Below, in pieces: positions 24,385 to 34,761 of a DNA stretch of 64,000 nt. The position numbers and the translations under genes were made by a program. Source of the stretch: Nocardiopsis alba DSM 43377 (lineage in GTDB: Bacteria > Actinomycetota > Actinomycetes > Streptosporangiales > Streptosporangiaceae); NCBI RefSeq assembly GCF_000341225.1, contig NZ_ANAC01000011.1, forward strand, positions 124,001 to 188,000, read 5' to 3'. The notes beneath the pieces are model-generated. The model was not told the DNA's origin. It did no database searches and saw only the letters and a program-made list of their open reading frames with translations. Each line of letters begins with the position of its first letter. Positions within the stretch are counted from its first letter, which is position 1.

Positions 24385-25252
24385 CGGACCCACTTTCTGC
24401 TTCTGTGAGGATGGCGCGGAGGAACTCAGCGGACTCAGCGCCAGAGAGAGCCGACGCAGACACATGAGAGAAAACGCTGCTCACGCGGTTGATCTCGGCG
24501 GGCTCCTCCATCATCAGGCTAGCGGCGTAGGACTCCACGTAAACAATCGAGGGGTCCACTGCCTCGGCGTAGTCCATGATGACGATGGAACCGCTGCTTG
24601 CTGCATGCGCCCCAGCTGTGTAGGGAAGCACCTGAATGGTTACCCCGGATCTCGTTGCCATCCGCAACAGATGCTTGATTTGGTCAACCATCACCTCAGG
24701 GAACCCGGCCATGCCCCTGCGTAGGGCGGACTCGTCGATGATGGCCCAGTACTCCGGTGGCTGGTGGCGATGAAGGATGTCCTGTCGACGTATCCGTGCA
24801 TCCACACGAGCTGCGATGGCGCCGTCGTCTTGAGCTTGCCCCTCTCGGAGGATCTGTTCGGCATATTCCGGTGTTTGGAGAAGTCCAGGGATCACCTGAG
24901 GCTCGTATGTGCGGATCGCGCTGGCCTCGGACTCGAAATCCGGCAGATCATCCGTGAAGATGCCGCTCTTCCTGTACTTCGCCCACCACCCACGCTCCTT
25001 CGCTTGTGCTGCGAGTTCCTGCCACATGGCGAGGGTGTCAGCGCCAACGCTGTAGAGCTCTGCGAGTGCTGCTAGGTCGTCCGGCTTGATGCGCCTGGTC
25101 TCGGCTGCCTCGAGCCTGCCAAGTTTCGGCAGGGACCAGCCAACAAGCTTCGCCGCCTCGGTTTGAGAGCGGTTGGATTCCTCACGTGCGCGACGTAGAA
25201 GACGCCCGAGTCTGCGCAAGCGGACGGTAGGGGAGTGCGTACGGCGATCCAT
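24377..25252 (-). CDS. XRE family regulator with DUF5753 domain
   Basis: A 291-residue protein. The helix-turn-helix is at about residues 13-72 (LGRLLRRAREESNRSQTEAA, KLVGWSLPKLGRLEAAETRR). The DUF5753 domain runs from about 100 to the end (RTYEPQVIPGLLQTPEYAEQ, AIIDESALRRG, VTIQVLPYTAGAHAASSGSI, VYVESYAASLMM). Base composition is noticeably less GC-rich than in neighbours, hinting at recent transfer. It is coupled to a DUF397 gene and divergent from a small unknown gene; two direct GTTACTTTCAT repeats in the shared promoter region are likely binding sites. Confidence 0.88.
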   Translation of the reverse strand: MDRRTHSPTVRLRRLGRLLRRAREESNRSQTEAAKLVGWSLPKLGRLEAAETRRIKPDDLAALAELYSVGADTLAMWQELAAQAKERGWWAKYRKSGIFTDDLPDFESEASAIRTYEPQVIPGLLQTPEYAEQILREGQAQDDGAIAARVDARIRRQDILHRHQPPEYWAIIDESALRRGMAGFPEVMVDQIKHLLRMATRSGVTIQVLPYTAGAHAASSGSIVIMDYAEAVDPSIVYVESYAASLMMEEPAEINRVSSVFSHVSASALSGAESAEFLRAILTEAESGSDV

Positions 25253-25290
25253 GCCGCGAGTCTAGTCCGGACAGACCTACATCAAACGAC

Positions 25291-25329
25291 GTTACTTTCA
25301 TCAACTCCTTGAGAACTTGTTACTTTCAT
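25291..25329. promoter_or_regulatory. Direct repeats GTTACTTTCAT in a divergent promoter region
   Basis: GTTACTTTCAT occurs at 25291-25301 and 25319-25329, 28 bases apart start to start, in an AT-rich gap between the XRE gene and the rightward gene at 25375. Repeats on one helical face of a divergent promoter suggest operator sites, probably for the adjacent XRE protein. Confidence 0.5.
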
Positions 25330-25374
25330 GATTTCCTGGCTGTGCCTAGGAACACACAGTGAGGAGTTCAGTAC

Positions 25375-25779
25375 GTGTATGTAACCGACGTGATCCACGC
25401 TAATGCGGTAGTAGCGCTGATGAAGGAAGTTCTCGGCAACCTTCTGGTTCGGCGCCGGTCTTCCCGCTCCCGCCGCTACGCGACTCCGGCGCCGTACCGA
25501 CGCCCGTCTCTTCCTGCTCTCCCGAGCCTGGTCAGGCCTGTGCATGGGCCTGAGGACCGTTCGGTCGATGCGGTCCGTCCCTACGTTCTCGATGACCTGT
25601 ATCGGGCTCGACGACGCCGAGCACGTAACGCGGCCATCGATCGCTCGCGGCTCGGTCTCGCTGTCCTGATCGACATCGGGTCTTCGCAAAGGCGTGAAGA
25701 GGAGCGCACTCCTCACCCGATCCCCCGTCCGAGGCCCGGTGGTATCGGTGCCCCGGTACCCCTCCTGGAGGTGGCGTGA
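25375..25779 (+). CDS. Unknown basic protein, first gene of a regulator-linked operon
   Basis: A 134-residue protein from GTG 25375 with GAGGAG eight bases upstream. The N-terminus MYVTDVIHANAVVALMKEVL could be helical; the middle is Arg/Pro-rich (RRRSSRSRRY), and the C-terminus is basic and proline-rich with no recognisable domain. Its stop overlaps the next start by four bases (GTGA), which supports both being real. It is divergent from the XRE/DUF397 operon and may be its target. I do not recognise the family. Confidence 0.5.
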   Translation: MYVTDVIHANAVVALMKEVLGNLLVRRRSSRSRRYATPAPYRRPSLPALPSLVRPVHGPEDRSVDAVRPYVLDDLYRARRRRARNAAIDRSRLGLAVLIDIGSSQRREEERTPHPIPRPRPGGIGAPVPLLEVA

Positions 25780-26147
25780 CGATGATGGATATCCAGACCG
25801 AGGCGTTCCTGTCCGCTCTGAGCGACGCCCTCCGACTCCCCGCTCCCGCCACGGCCGGCAGGTCCGCCGTCACTTCCGGATCGCCCTGGCCGACCGGCAC
25901 ATCCGATTCGCTTGGCGCTTCGGTGCCTCTCTGTTCGCGTTCTCGTTCTGGGGCCGCCGGCTCCTCCCTCTTCTCCACCCCGGCTGCCACTCCTGTCGCA
26001 CATCCGGGTGAGCACGACCCCGCGCTTCTTCGGGCGCGGATGTGTCAGGCGCGGGCCGCGTTGTCGGTGGCGCTTTCCTCCGGTGACCTTGCGGCGGCGG
26101 TCGCGTTGCTCGACCGGCTCTGTGAAACCGAGGGGGTCGTCTCGTGA
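25776..26147 (+). CDS. Unknown small protein
   Basis: A 123-residue protein starting at a GTG that overlaps the preceding stop. The N-terminal third (MDIQTEAFLSALSDALRLPA) and the C-terminal ARMCQARAALSVALSSGDLA with AAVALLDRLCETEGV are helical, with a Ser/Ala/Pro-rich middle. The C-terminal part resembles a short helical hairpin but matches no family I know. It is the second gene of a tightly packed rightward operon. Confidence 0.5.
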   Translation: MTMMDIQTEAFLSALSDALRLPAPATAGRSAVTSGSPWPTGTSDSLGASVPLCSRSRSGAAGSSLFSTPAATPVAHPGEHDPALLRARMCQARAALSVALSSGDLAAAVALLDRLCETEGVVS

Positions 26148-26230
26148 ACAGGTCCTGCTTAGAAGCCCATCTGACCTCTTCAGGTCGCACCCGCCGCTGC
26201 GTCCGGGCTCGCACGCACGAGGGCGTTCAT

Positions 26231-26482
26231 ATGGATGAGTACGGCGACACCTGGGCCCCTCCCGCGCAGGTGTTGGCCGAGCTCACCGCCCGCTGGGGGC
26301 GTACGCACAAGATCGCCTGGACCGGACGGTTCTGGCTGGCCACCCACCATCACCCTCGCGCCCCGTGGCGCAGCCAGATCGAACCCACCCCCGAAATGCT
26401 GGAGTCCCGGCTGCGCGCCCACTACGGGATGCCGCCCGGTCCTCCGGCCGAGCGCACCCAGAGGAGGCGTGATGCGCGCTGA
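26231..26482 (+). CDS. Unknown small protein
   Basis: An 83-residue protein from ATG 26231: MDEYGDTWAPPAQVLAELTA, then IAWTGRFWLATHHHPRA and PTPEMLESRLRAHYGMP. The aromatic-rich core and the final E-x-L-x-x-x-L helix look like a real small folded protein. An in-frame GTG at 26144 overlaps the previous stop by four bases and would add 29 Arg/Cys-rich residues that look less coding. The end overlaps the methyltransferase start by 11 bases. Family unknown. Confidence 0.5.
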   Translation: MDEYGDTWAPPAQVLAELTARWGRTHKIAWTGRFWLATHHHPRAPWRSQIEPTPEMLESRLRAHYGMPPGPPAERTQRRRDAR

Positions 26483-27305
26483 AACGCGGAAGCCTCCGGC
26501 CTGGGGCGCGGCCCGCAGCGGCACTTTGTTGGATCGTGAGGAATGGGCGTTGACCAACGCGGCCCGGACGTTCGACTACCTGGACTACGGCAAGGATTCC
26601 TGGAGCCAGGACCGCCATGTCGCCGTGCGCATGGCCGAGGCCTCACCCGCCTTGGCGGGTCAGATGTTGGTGCACCGCAAGGCGCGCGAGTGTGTGGTGG
26701 ACGCGGTCTGCCACTCCTTTCCCCAGGTGATCGATCTGGGTTGTGGGTTGCCGGCGATGCGCCGGGCCCCGCATGAGCGCGGCCGGGTGCTGTGGGGGTC
26801 GCGGGCGAGGACGGTCTATGTCGACCATGATCTGGCCGCCCTGGCCGCCGCCCGCGCCTGGTGGGAGCATCCGGCCCGGGTCCGGGGAGGCAACGTGCAC
26901 GTCCTCGACCTGGATCTGCGCTACCCGGAGAGCCTGGCTTCGGCTCTGGGTGAGCATCTGGATCTGTCGGTGCCGGTGGGGGTGCTCTCCACCCTGACCC
27001 TCGACCACCTCCAAGACGAAGAACTGGCCGGCCTGGTCGAGGCACTCGCCGCGAGGCTGGCTCCGGGAAGCGGCTGGGGGATCACCCATCTGTCCGGGAT
27101 GGTCGGCGCCGCCGACGTCTACACCGGCCAAGCCCAGGAGCAGGGCTCGGATACCCGCTTGGTGGCACGCGAGTCGGACGGGCTGCGGAAGGTCTTCGAG
27201 GAATCGGGTTGGCGGTGGCACGTCTCGCCGCCGAACGACCCAGGCAGGGGAGAGCCGCCGATCGCCGCCCTGACCACCCTTACCGGAACCAGTCGGCCCT
27301 GCTGA
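26472..27305 (+). CDS. SAM-dependent methyltransferase, actinobacterial PF04672-type
   Basis: A 277-residue protein. The N-terminal FDYLDYGKDSWSQDRHVAVR resembles the family's A-R-x-(F/Y)-D-x-x-x-G-(G/K) start, followed by a Rossmann motif VIDLGCGLP for SAM, TVYVDHDLAALAAARAWW, and GVLSTLTLDHLQDEELAGL. This is the S-adenosyl methyltransferase family common in streptomycetes beside XRE regulators; no substrate is known. ATG at 26472 with GAGGAGG upstream, overlapping the previous gene. A hairpin at 27361-27388 follows. Confidence 0.75.
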   Translation: MRAETRKPPAWGAARSGTLLDREEWALTNAARTFDYLDYGKDSWSQDRHVAVRMAEASPALAGQMLVHRKARECVVDAVCHSFPQVIDLGCGLPAMRRAPHERGRVLWGSRARTVYVDHDLAALAAARAWWEHPARVRGGNVHVLDLDLRYPESLASALGEHLDLSVPVGVLSTLTLDHLQDEELAGLVEALAARLAPGSGWGITHLSGMVGAADVYTGQAQEQGSDTRLVARESDGLRKVFEESGWRWHVSPPNDPGRGEPPIAALTTLTGTSRPC

Positions 27306-27360
27306 TGCGGCTGTGGAAAAGCCCCGTGCCGCAAGGTGCGGAACACCGGGCCGGTGTCTC

Positions 27361-27388
27361 GGAGGGGCGCTCCCATGAGCGCCCTTCC
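27361..27388 (+). terminator. Hairpin after the methyltransferase gene
   Basis: Twelve-base arms at 27361-27372 and 27377-27388 (core GGGCGCTC/GAGCGCCC) pair with one G-T, with a four-base loop. It separates the methyltransferase operon from the next XRE gene. Confidence 0.55.
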
Positions 27389-27445
27389 GGGGCCCGCCCG
27401 CCGGGCCCGATCACCCGCTTCCCTTCTCCGATCTGGAGTCTTCGA

Positions 27446-27949
27446 GTGAACGAACATGACGCGGACTCCCTCTGCACCGAGTCCAAGAAAGCCCTCGGCG
27501 TCCACTTGAAGCGGTTGCGCAAGACGGCCGGGTTGAGCGGCTACCGGTTGTCGGGGGTGGATCAGTCGACGGTCTCCCGGATCGAGACCGGACGCATCCG
27601 CCCCTCCCACGAGCTCATGATCCGCTTACTGGACGCCTACGAGGCCGACCAGGAAGGACGGGAACAGGCCTACCTACTGTGGGACCAGGCCCAGTTGCCG
27701 CTTCAGACCCGGCGTCGGCAGGTCGAAGGCACCCGCCCCGTGTGGGACCAGGCCGCCCGCCCGGCCTACGGTCCCACCCTGCTGGCCGGGGCGAGCGCCG
27801 CCGAGGACGCCGCCCGCTACCTCACCCGCGCCCAATGGGCCGGCAACAGCCCCGCCCGCAGGAACGCGCTGTTGGACGACGCCGAAGGACGCCTGGTCCA
27901 AGTGCTGGCCGCGCTCCACACCGCCCGGACACGACTACGAGAACGCTGA
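27446..27949 (+). CDS. XRE family helix-turn-helix protein, short form
   Basis: A 167-residue protein starting at GTG 27446 (GGAG eight bases upstream). The HTH at about residues 12-65 reads ALGVHLKRLRKTAGLSGYRL, then SGVDQSTVSRIETGRIRPSH, followed by a helical tail with no DUF5753 domain. It contains a rare TTA leucine codon (27626-27628), so translation may depend on a bldA-type tRNA. A perfect 16-bp hairpin follows its stop. It probably regulates the neighbouring methyltransferase operon or the BldC-like gene; the target is unknown. Confidence 0.75.
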   Translation: MNEHDADSLCTESKKALGVHLKRLRKTAGLSGYRLSGVDQSTVSRIETGRIRPSHELMIRLLDAYEADQEGREQAYLLWDQAQLPLQTRRRQVEGTRPVWDQAARPAYGPTLLAGASAAEDAARYLTRAQWAGNSPARRNALLDDAEGRLVQVLAALHTARTRLRER

Positions 27950-27960
27950 CCCTTGTCGCT

Positions 27961-28001
27961 CGCCGCACCACGGCCCGGTGCTTCTGGGCCGTGGTGCGGC
28001 G
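27961..28001 (+). terminator. 16-bp perfect stem hairpin
   Basis: Positions 27961-27976 (CGCCGCACCACGGCCC) pair completely with 27986-28001. Strong terminator directly after the short XRE gene. Confidence 0.75.
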
Positions 28002-28051
28002 AACGACCACTTCTCCCCTGATTTCCGACAACGACCCCCTGAGAGAAGAAC

Positions 28052-28243
28052 ATGACGCAGCCGGATGTCGACCCCATGGACCTGCTCACCCCCCAAGAGG
28101 TCGCCCAGGCCTTCCGGGTGGACCCCAAGACCGTTCGCTTGTGGGCCCAGGAAGGCAGATTGCGCTGGGTCCGCACCCTGGGCGGCCACCGCCGCTACTT
28201 CAAGGCCGACGTCCAACGCCTGCTCACCGAGCCCGGACGATGA
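28052..28243 (+). CDS. BldC-like MerR-superfamily DNA-binding protein
   Basis: A 63-residue winged-helix protein: LLTPQEVAQAFRVDPKTVRL, then WAQEGRLRWVRTLGGHRRYF and a short end. This is the single-domain MerR/excisionase layout of BldC, the developmental regulator of Streptomyces, with the GGHRRY wing intact. BldC binds tandem direct repeats in promoters. Its stop overlaps the downstream XRE start by four bases (ATGA), so the two are co-translated. Whether it is an orthologue of BldC or a local paralogue cannot be told; the pairing with an XRE gene favours a paralogue. Confidence 0.8.
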   Translation: MTQPDVDPMDLLTPQEVAQAFRVDPKTVRLWAQEGRLRWVRTLGGHRRYFKADVQRLLTEPGR

Positions 28244-29286
28244 TCGACGACCGCGGCCCCGTCGTCCACCAGGCGTTGCTGATCCACCGGCTGATCGCAC
28301 TCCGCCGTGGAAACGGTCTGACGCAGGAGAAGGTGGCCCGCTCGTTGGAGTGGTCGCACGCCAAACTGATGCGCTACGAAGGCGGCACCCAGGTACTACC
28401 CAAAGCCGACCTGGACGCCCTGCTGGACCTGTACCGACTGCTCGGAACCGCACAGGGGAGGAAATTACAGGAGATCGGCCGCAAGGCCCGCGACAAACCC
28501 TGGTGGCACCCGAACCGCCACGCCCTGACCACCGAGGAGCGCCACTACGTGGGGCTGGAGATGGGCGCGGCACGGATCCGCCAATGCGCACCCGCGCTGG
28601 TTCCGGGCTTGTTGAGGACCAGGGACTACGCGCACGCACTCTGCTCGATGACCGACCCGGCTGAGGATGTGGATCGGTTGGTGGATGTGTTGATGGGCCG
28701 CCAGGGCGTCATGCTCACCCGCAACCCGGTACCGGAACAGGTCTACGTCCTGGACGAAGCCGTCCTACGCAGGATCGTCGGGGGGCCCGAAGCTCCGGAG
28801 GTGATGGTGCGCCAGCTGCACCACCTGGTGGAACGCTCCGCCTCGGTACAACTGCACATCATCCCGGAAGAAGCGGGCCTGCACTCAGGGACGTTGGGCG
28901 GGTTCACACTCTTCGACTTCGACGACGGGCTACCTCCGGTGCTGCACACCGAACACCGAGGACGGGTGGTCGCCTCCAAGAAGGAAGAGGACACACGCGC
29001 CTACGCCGAGGCCTTCGACCGGCTGGTCGAGGAGCACGCCCTGGACGCCCGTCGGTCACTGGAGCTGATCGAACACCACGCCCGACGACTCCAGGACCGG
29101 ACCAATACAGCGGCTTCCGAGGGAAGAACGGAGGCACACGCGAACAGTGTGGAGACCTCCGCAGGAGTAGGGGCGGGGGAGGACCCGGGGATACCGGCCG
29201 GGGACCTTCTGGCGGTCTCCGAACCTCGGCCACCCCCGACCCCGCCTTTCTCCACAGGGCCCGGGACCGAGGTCGGGTCCGAGTAG
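28240..29286 (+). CDS. XRE family regulator with DUF5753 domain
   Basis: A 348-residue protein. HTH at about residues 14-66 (LLIHRLIALRRGNGLTQEKV, ARSLEWSHAKLMRYEGG); DUF5753 at about 95-285 (RQCAPALVPGLLRTRDYAHA, YVLDEAVLRRI, SVQLHIIPEEAGLHSGTLGG); then an unusual 60-residue Pro/Glu/Thr-rich disordered tail. A TTA leucine codon at 28465-28467 implies possible bldA dependence. ATG 28240 overlaps the BldC-like stop. No DUF397 partner is adjacent, unlike the other XRE/DUF5753 gene; the BldC-like protein takes that place. Confidence 0.85.
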   Translation: MIDDRGPVVHQALLIHRLIALRRGNGLTQEKVARSLEWSHAKLMRYEGGTQVLPKADLDALLDLYRLLGTAQGRKLQEIGRKARDKPWWHPNRHALTTEERHYVGLEMGAARIRQCAPALVPGLLRTRDYAHALCSMTDPAEDVDRLVDVLMGRQGVMLTRNPVPEQVYVLDEAVLRRIVGGPEAPEVMVRQLHHLVERSASVQLHIIPEEAGLHSGTLGGFTLFDFDDGLPPVLHTEHRGRVVASKKEEDTRAYAEAFDRLVEEHALDARRSLELIEHHARRLQDRTNTAASEGRTEAHANSVETSAGVGAGEDPGIPAGDLLAVSEPRPPPTPPFSTGPGTEVGSE

Positions 29287-29454
29287 AACCTCGGAGCGCA
29301 GGCTCCGGCGGGGTGTCGCTCTTGGGTCAGAGGTCGATTCGACACCCCGGCCGGATGGTGGCGGGCTTCGACCGCTCAGCCGACCCTCGGGAGCGTCGTT
29401 CTTGCACGGCGACGTTCACCCGAACGGCAGAGAGGTCGCAGCCGCCCCGGGGCC

Positions 29455-29491
29455 TGGCGGTCGGGCCGCTCACATACCGGCCCGACCGCCA
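29455..29491. terminator. 14-bp perfect stem hairpin
   Basis: TGGCGGTCGGGCCG pairs with CGGCCCGACCGCCA around a nine-base loop. Located about 170 bases after the XRE stop. Confidence 0.6.
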
Positions 29492-29661
29492 GACCCGAGA
29501 ACACGACCGCCCAGGGGCCAGGAAGGCGGCCCGGGGTGGTGTGGATCGAAGACCTTCCGCTCCGCACGAGGTAGGACGGAGCGGCGTAGAACGTGAGGGC
29601 CGGCTGGATGTCGGAGCCGCGGGACTGGAGACCCGGCGGCTTCGATAGGGGCCCTCCGCGA

Positions 29662-29700
29662 GGGCCGCACCCGAAGGGCATCGCCCCTCGGGTGCGGCCC
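29662..29700. terminator. 13-bp perfect stem hairpin
   Basis: GGGCCGCACCCGA pairs with TCGGGTGCGGCCC around a 13-base loop, about 100 bases beyond the leftward xdhC stop. Confidence 0.6.
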
Positions 29701-29796
29701 CTGACCATCGAGACCCTCGAAGCGGCGGCCCGAGAGCGACCTCCACGGTGGGTCGCCGCGCACGTGGCTGTACGGCGGGGCCCTCCTCGATCCGGC

Positions 29797-30606
29797 TCAG
29801 TCCGTCTCGGCCTCGAAGGTCCGCAGCAGGTCGGCGGCCACGCTTACGGCGATCGTCGCCGGATCCTTGCCGGTGACGTCGGGCAGCCCGATCGGGGTCT
29901 TGATCCGATCGATGACCTCCTCGTCATGACCGCCCTCGGAGGCGAGGCGTCGGCGGAACCGCGCCCACTTGGCCGACGAGCCGATCAGCCCGATGGAACC
30001 GAGATGGGTCGTGCGCAGGGCGGCGTCGCACAGCGCGGCGTCCTCGGCGTGATCGTGGGTCATGATCAGGACGTGGGCCCCGGGCGGCAGACCCTCCAGG
30101 ACCTCCTCCGGGAGCAGCGGCGTGTGGTGCGCGCGGACCCGCGCCACCGCGTCCGCCAGCACGGAGAGCCGCTCCTCGGTCAGCATCTCGGAGCGGCTGT
30201 CGACCAGGTGCAGGTCGAGATCCTGTCGGGCCAGGACGCGCGCCAGCTCCAGGCCGACGTGACCGACGCCGAAGATCGCCACCGCCCGTACCGTCGGCAA
30301 CGGTTCGAGCAGCACCGAGACCGTGCCGCCGCAGCACTGCACCCCGTGCGGGCCGGTGACCTTGTCGTTCAGGGCGAAGTCGATCAGCTCCGGTTCCGTA
30401 CCGGAGACGGCGATCATCTCCCGGGCCCGGTCGATCACGACCGCCTCGACGTTGCCGCCGCCGATCGACCCCCACGTCTCGGTCCGTCCCACGACGAGCT
30501 TGGCCCCGGCGTCGCGCGGGGCGTGGCCGCGCACGGTCGCGACGGTCGCGAGCACGCCGAACTCCCGGCGTTCCCGCAACCCCGCGACCGCGGCGATCCA
30601 CGTCAT
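29797..30606 (-). CDS. xdhC: Xanthine dehydrogenase accessory protein XdhC
   Basis: A 269-residue maturation factor that delivers sulfurated molybdenum cofactor to xanthine dehydrogenase. The N-terminal domain has TVRGHAPRDAGAKLVV, SIGGGNVEAVVIDRA and the C-C motif in VQCCGGTVSVLLEPL that handles Moco; the C-terminal Rossmann domain has IFGVGHVGLELARVL and GLIGSSAKWARFRRRL. ATG 30606 is one base beyond the xdhB stop; a GTG at 30615 would overlap it. Last gene of the xdhA-xdhB-xdhC operon. Confidence 0.92.
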   Translation of the reverse strand: MTWIAAVAGLRERREFGVLATVATVRGHAPRDAGAKLVVGRTETWGSIGGGNVEAVVIDRAREMIAVSGTEPELIDFALNDKVTGPHGVQCCGGTVSVLLEPLPTVRAVAIFGVGHVGLELARVLARQDLDLHLVDSRSEMLTEERLSVLADAVARVRAHHTPLLPEEVLEGLPPGAHVLIMTHDHAEDAALCDAALRTTHLGSIGLIGSSAKWARFRRRLASEGGHDEEVIDRIKTPIGLPDVTGKDPATIAVSVAADLLRTFEAETD

Positions 30607-30607
30607 G

Positions 30608-32991
<2,384 letters not shown>

Positions 32992-32995
<4 letters not shown>

Positions 32996-34455
32996 GACGA
33001 CACCGCCTCGGTGGTCTGCGCGTACAGCTTCAGCAGGCTCTGGCCGAGCATCGCCGAGCGGTACTCGGCGCCGGCGCGGTGGTCGCTCATCGGGGTGCCC
33101 TCGCCCTGGAGCACCCGGGCCGCGGCCTCGACGTTCTCCACCGACCAGGACCCGCCCTCCAGAGCGGCCTCGGCGGCCAGGGCCCGGATCGGCGTGGCGG
33201 CCACACCGCCCAAGCCGATCCGCGCCTTGCGGACGATCCCGTCCTCGATGTCGAGGGCGAAGGCGACCGCCACGCTGGAGATGTCGTCGAAGCGGCGCTT
33301 GGCGATCTTGTGGAAGGCCACGACCGGCGACAGCGGAAGAGGGACGCGCACCGCGCGGATCAGCTCGTCGGGACGGCGCACGCTCCGCCGGTAGCCGGTG
33401 AAGTAGTCGGACAAGGGCACCTCGCGTTCACCGTCGGCGTCGGTGAGCAGCACCGACGCCTCCAGCGCGAGAAGCGTGGGCGGAGCGTCGCCGATGGGGG
33501 AGCCGGTGCCCAGGTTCCCGCCGAGGGTCGCGCTGTTACGGATGAGCCGGGAGGCGAAGAGCGGGAACAGTTCCGCCAGCAGCGGGACGGCGCCGTCGAG
33601 CCGGCGTTCGACCTCGGTGAGCGTCAGCGCCGCCCCGATCTCGATGTGGTCGGACTCCACGCGCAGTTCCCGCAGCTCGGGCAGCCGGTCGATCGCGATC
33701 ACGCGGTCCGCCCTGCGGGAGCGGATGTTCACCTCCACACCCCAGTCGGTGCTGCCCGCGACCACCACCGTCTCGGGTAGCTCGCGCAGAACCCGTACCG
33801 TCTCGGCCAGGGTCTCCTTACGCAGGAACTCCCGGCCCTCCCGGACGTACTCGGTGGCGACCGGAGCGGGAGGCTCCTCTTCACGGCGGCGCGCCAGAGG
33901 GTCCTCGTCGGCGGGCTCTCCCACGGCGAACGCCGCGTCGCGGATCGGACGATAGCCGGTGCAACGGCACAGGTTCCCGCTCAACGCGTGCAGGTCGAAC
34001 CCGTTCGGACCGTGCTCGGCATCGTCCGAGGTGGAGGTGTCCGCGTGCGCGCAACGGCCGGGCCGGTAGTACTCGGCGGCCATGCTGCATACGAAGCCAG
34101 GCGTGCAGTAGCCGCACTGGGAGCCGCCGCGGACCGCCATCTCCTCCTGGACCGGATGCAGCCGGGGCGGCCTTCCCGGCTCACCCGGGGTGGCCAGACC
34201 CTCGGAGGTGACGATCTCCTGTCCGTCGAGGGCGGCGGCCGGGATCAGGCAGGCGTTGACCGCCACCCAGTCGGTGGGCCGGTCCACGCCGGGGCGGGCG
34301 ACCAGGACCGAACAGGCCCCGCACTCGCCCTCGGCGCAGCCCTCCTTGGTCCCGGTGAGACCGCGTTCGCGGAGCAGGTCCAACACCGTCGTGTGCGCGG
34401 GGGCCGGGGAGAGCGGTGTCTTCTCCCCGTTGACCGTGATCCTCGCCGCTACCAT
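32992..34455 (-). CDS. xdhA: Xanthine dehydrogenase, fused 2Fe-2S/FAD small subunit
   Basis: A 487-residue XdhA-type subunit that passes electrons from the Mo centre to NAD. The plant-ferredoxin cluster is C40, C45, C48 and C69; the second cluster is C114, C117, C163 and C165 (CGYC, CRC). The FAD-binding domain follows (TVVVAGSTDWGVEVNIRSRR, SATLGGNLGTGSPIGDAPP). Between the two is a 35-residue charged linker. First enzyme gene of the operon; the ATG at 34455 lacks a good ribosome-binding site and overlaps an upstream short ORF, so translation may be coupled to the leader. Confidence 0.95.
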
Positions 34456-34613
34456 GACGGGCCGTCGTTTCGGTGAGCGCTCGGTCGATATGTCGTGTTC
34501 GCCATGGTCACGTGGCTTTCTGTGTTCGGGCGCGCCACAGGAGGGGGACGGGCGCGGAAGGGCACACGGCGGCGGGGCGCCGCGAAGAAGGAAGAGAACA
34601 GACGGGTGCCCAT
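34449..34613 (-). CDS. Possible upstream ORF overlapping the xdhA start
   Basis: A 54-codon frame from ATG 34613 (TGAGGTG eight bases upstream) ends with TAG just inside xdhA, overlapping its ATG. A shorter in-frame ATG at 34505 would encode 18 residues (MANTTYRPSAHRNDGPSW). Because xdhA itself has no clear ribosome-binding site, reinitiation after this frame would explain its translation. The peptide is basic and proline-rich and matches nothing known. It could be fortuitous. Confidence 0.25.
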   Translation of the reverse strand: MGTRLFSSFFAAPRRRVPFRARPPPVARPNTESHVTMANTTYRPSAHRNDGPSW

Positions 34614-34638
34614 GAGGGGACACCTCAGGACGGCGCGT

Positions 34639-34716
34639 TCAGCAGCCGTGCGCGATTCGACCCGGAACCCAGACCGTGCGCTGGGCGAGGCGACCGAGAT
34701 CCTGACCGGTGTGCAT
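34639..34716 (-). CDS. Possible 25-residue leader peptide in the xdh 5' UTR
   Basis: ATG 34716 has a strong ribosome-binding site (AAAGGAGGCGACC) and encodes MHTGQDLGRLAQRTVWVPGR then IAHGC. It begins about 40 bases after a well-formed promoter and about 180 bases before xdhA. Such a leader could couple operon expression to translation or simply stabilise the mRNA. No family assignment. Confidence 0.35.
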   Translation of the reverse strand: MHTGQDLGRLAQRTVWVPGRIAHGC

Positions 34717-34761
34717 CGGCGGGTCGCCTCCTTTCGATGGCCATGGGTCGACGTTCCCCGC

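Larger units (their letters stand above)
29287..29796. other. Gene-free region with two strong hairpins
   Basis: About 510 bases with no credible gene. It carries two hairpins: a 14-bp perfect stem at 29455-29468/29478-29491 (arm TGGCGGTCGGGCCG) and a 13-bp perfect stem at 29662-29674/29688-29700 (arm GGGCCGCACCCGA). The region separates the rightward regulator operon from the leftward xdh operon, so they probably act as terminators for both. Nothing tRNA-like was found. Confidence 0.5.

Noticed and set aside
29313..29648. 111-codon frame in the gap before xdhC
   Set aside because: Arg/Pro-rich shadow-type composition, no ribosome-binding site, and it spans a terminator hairpin.
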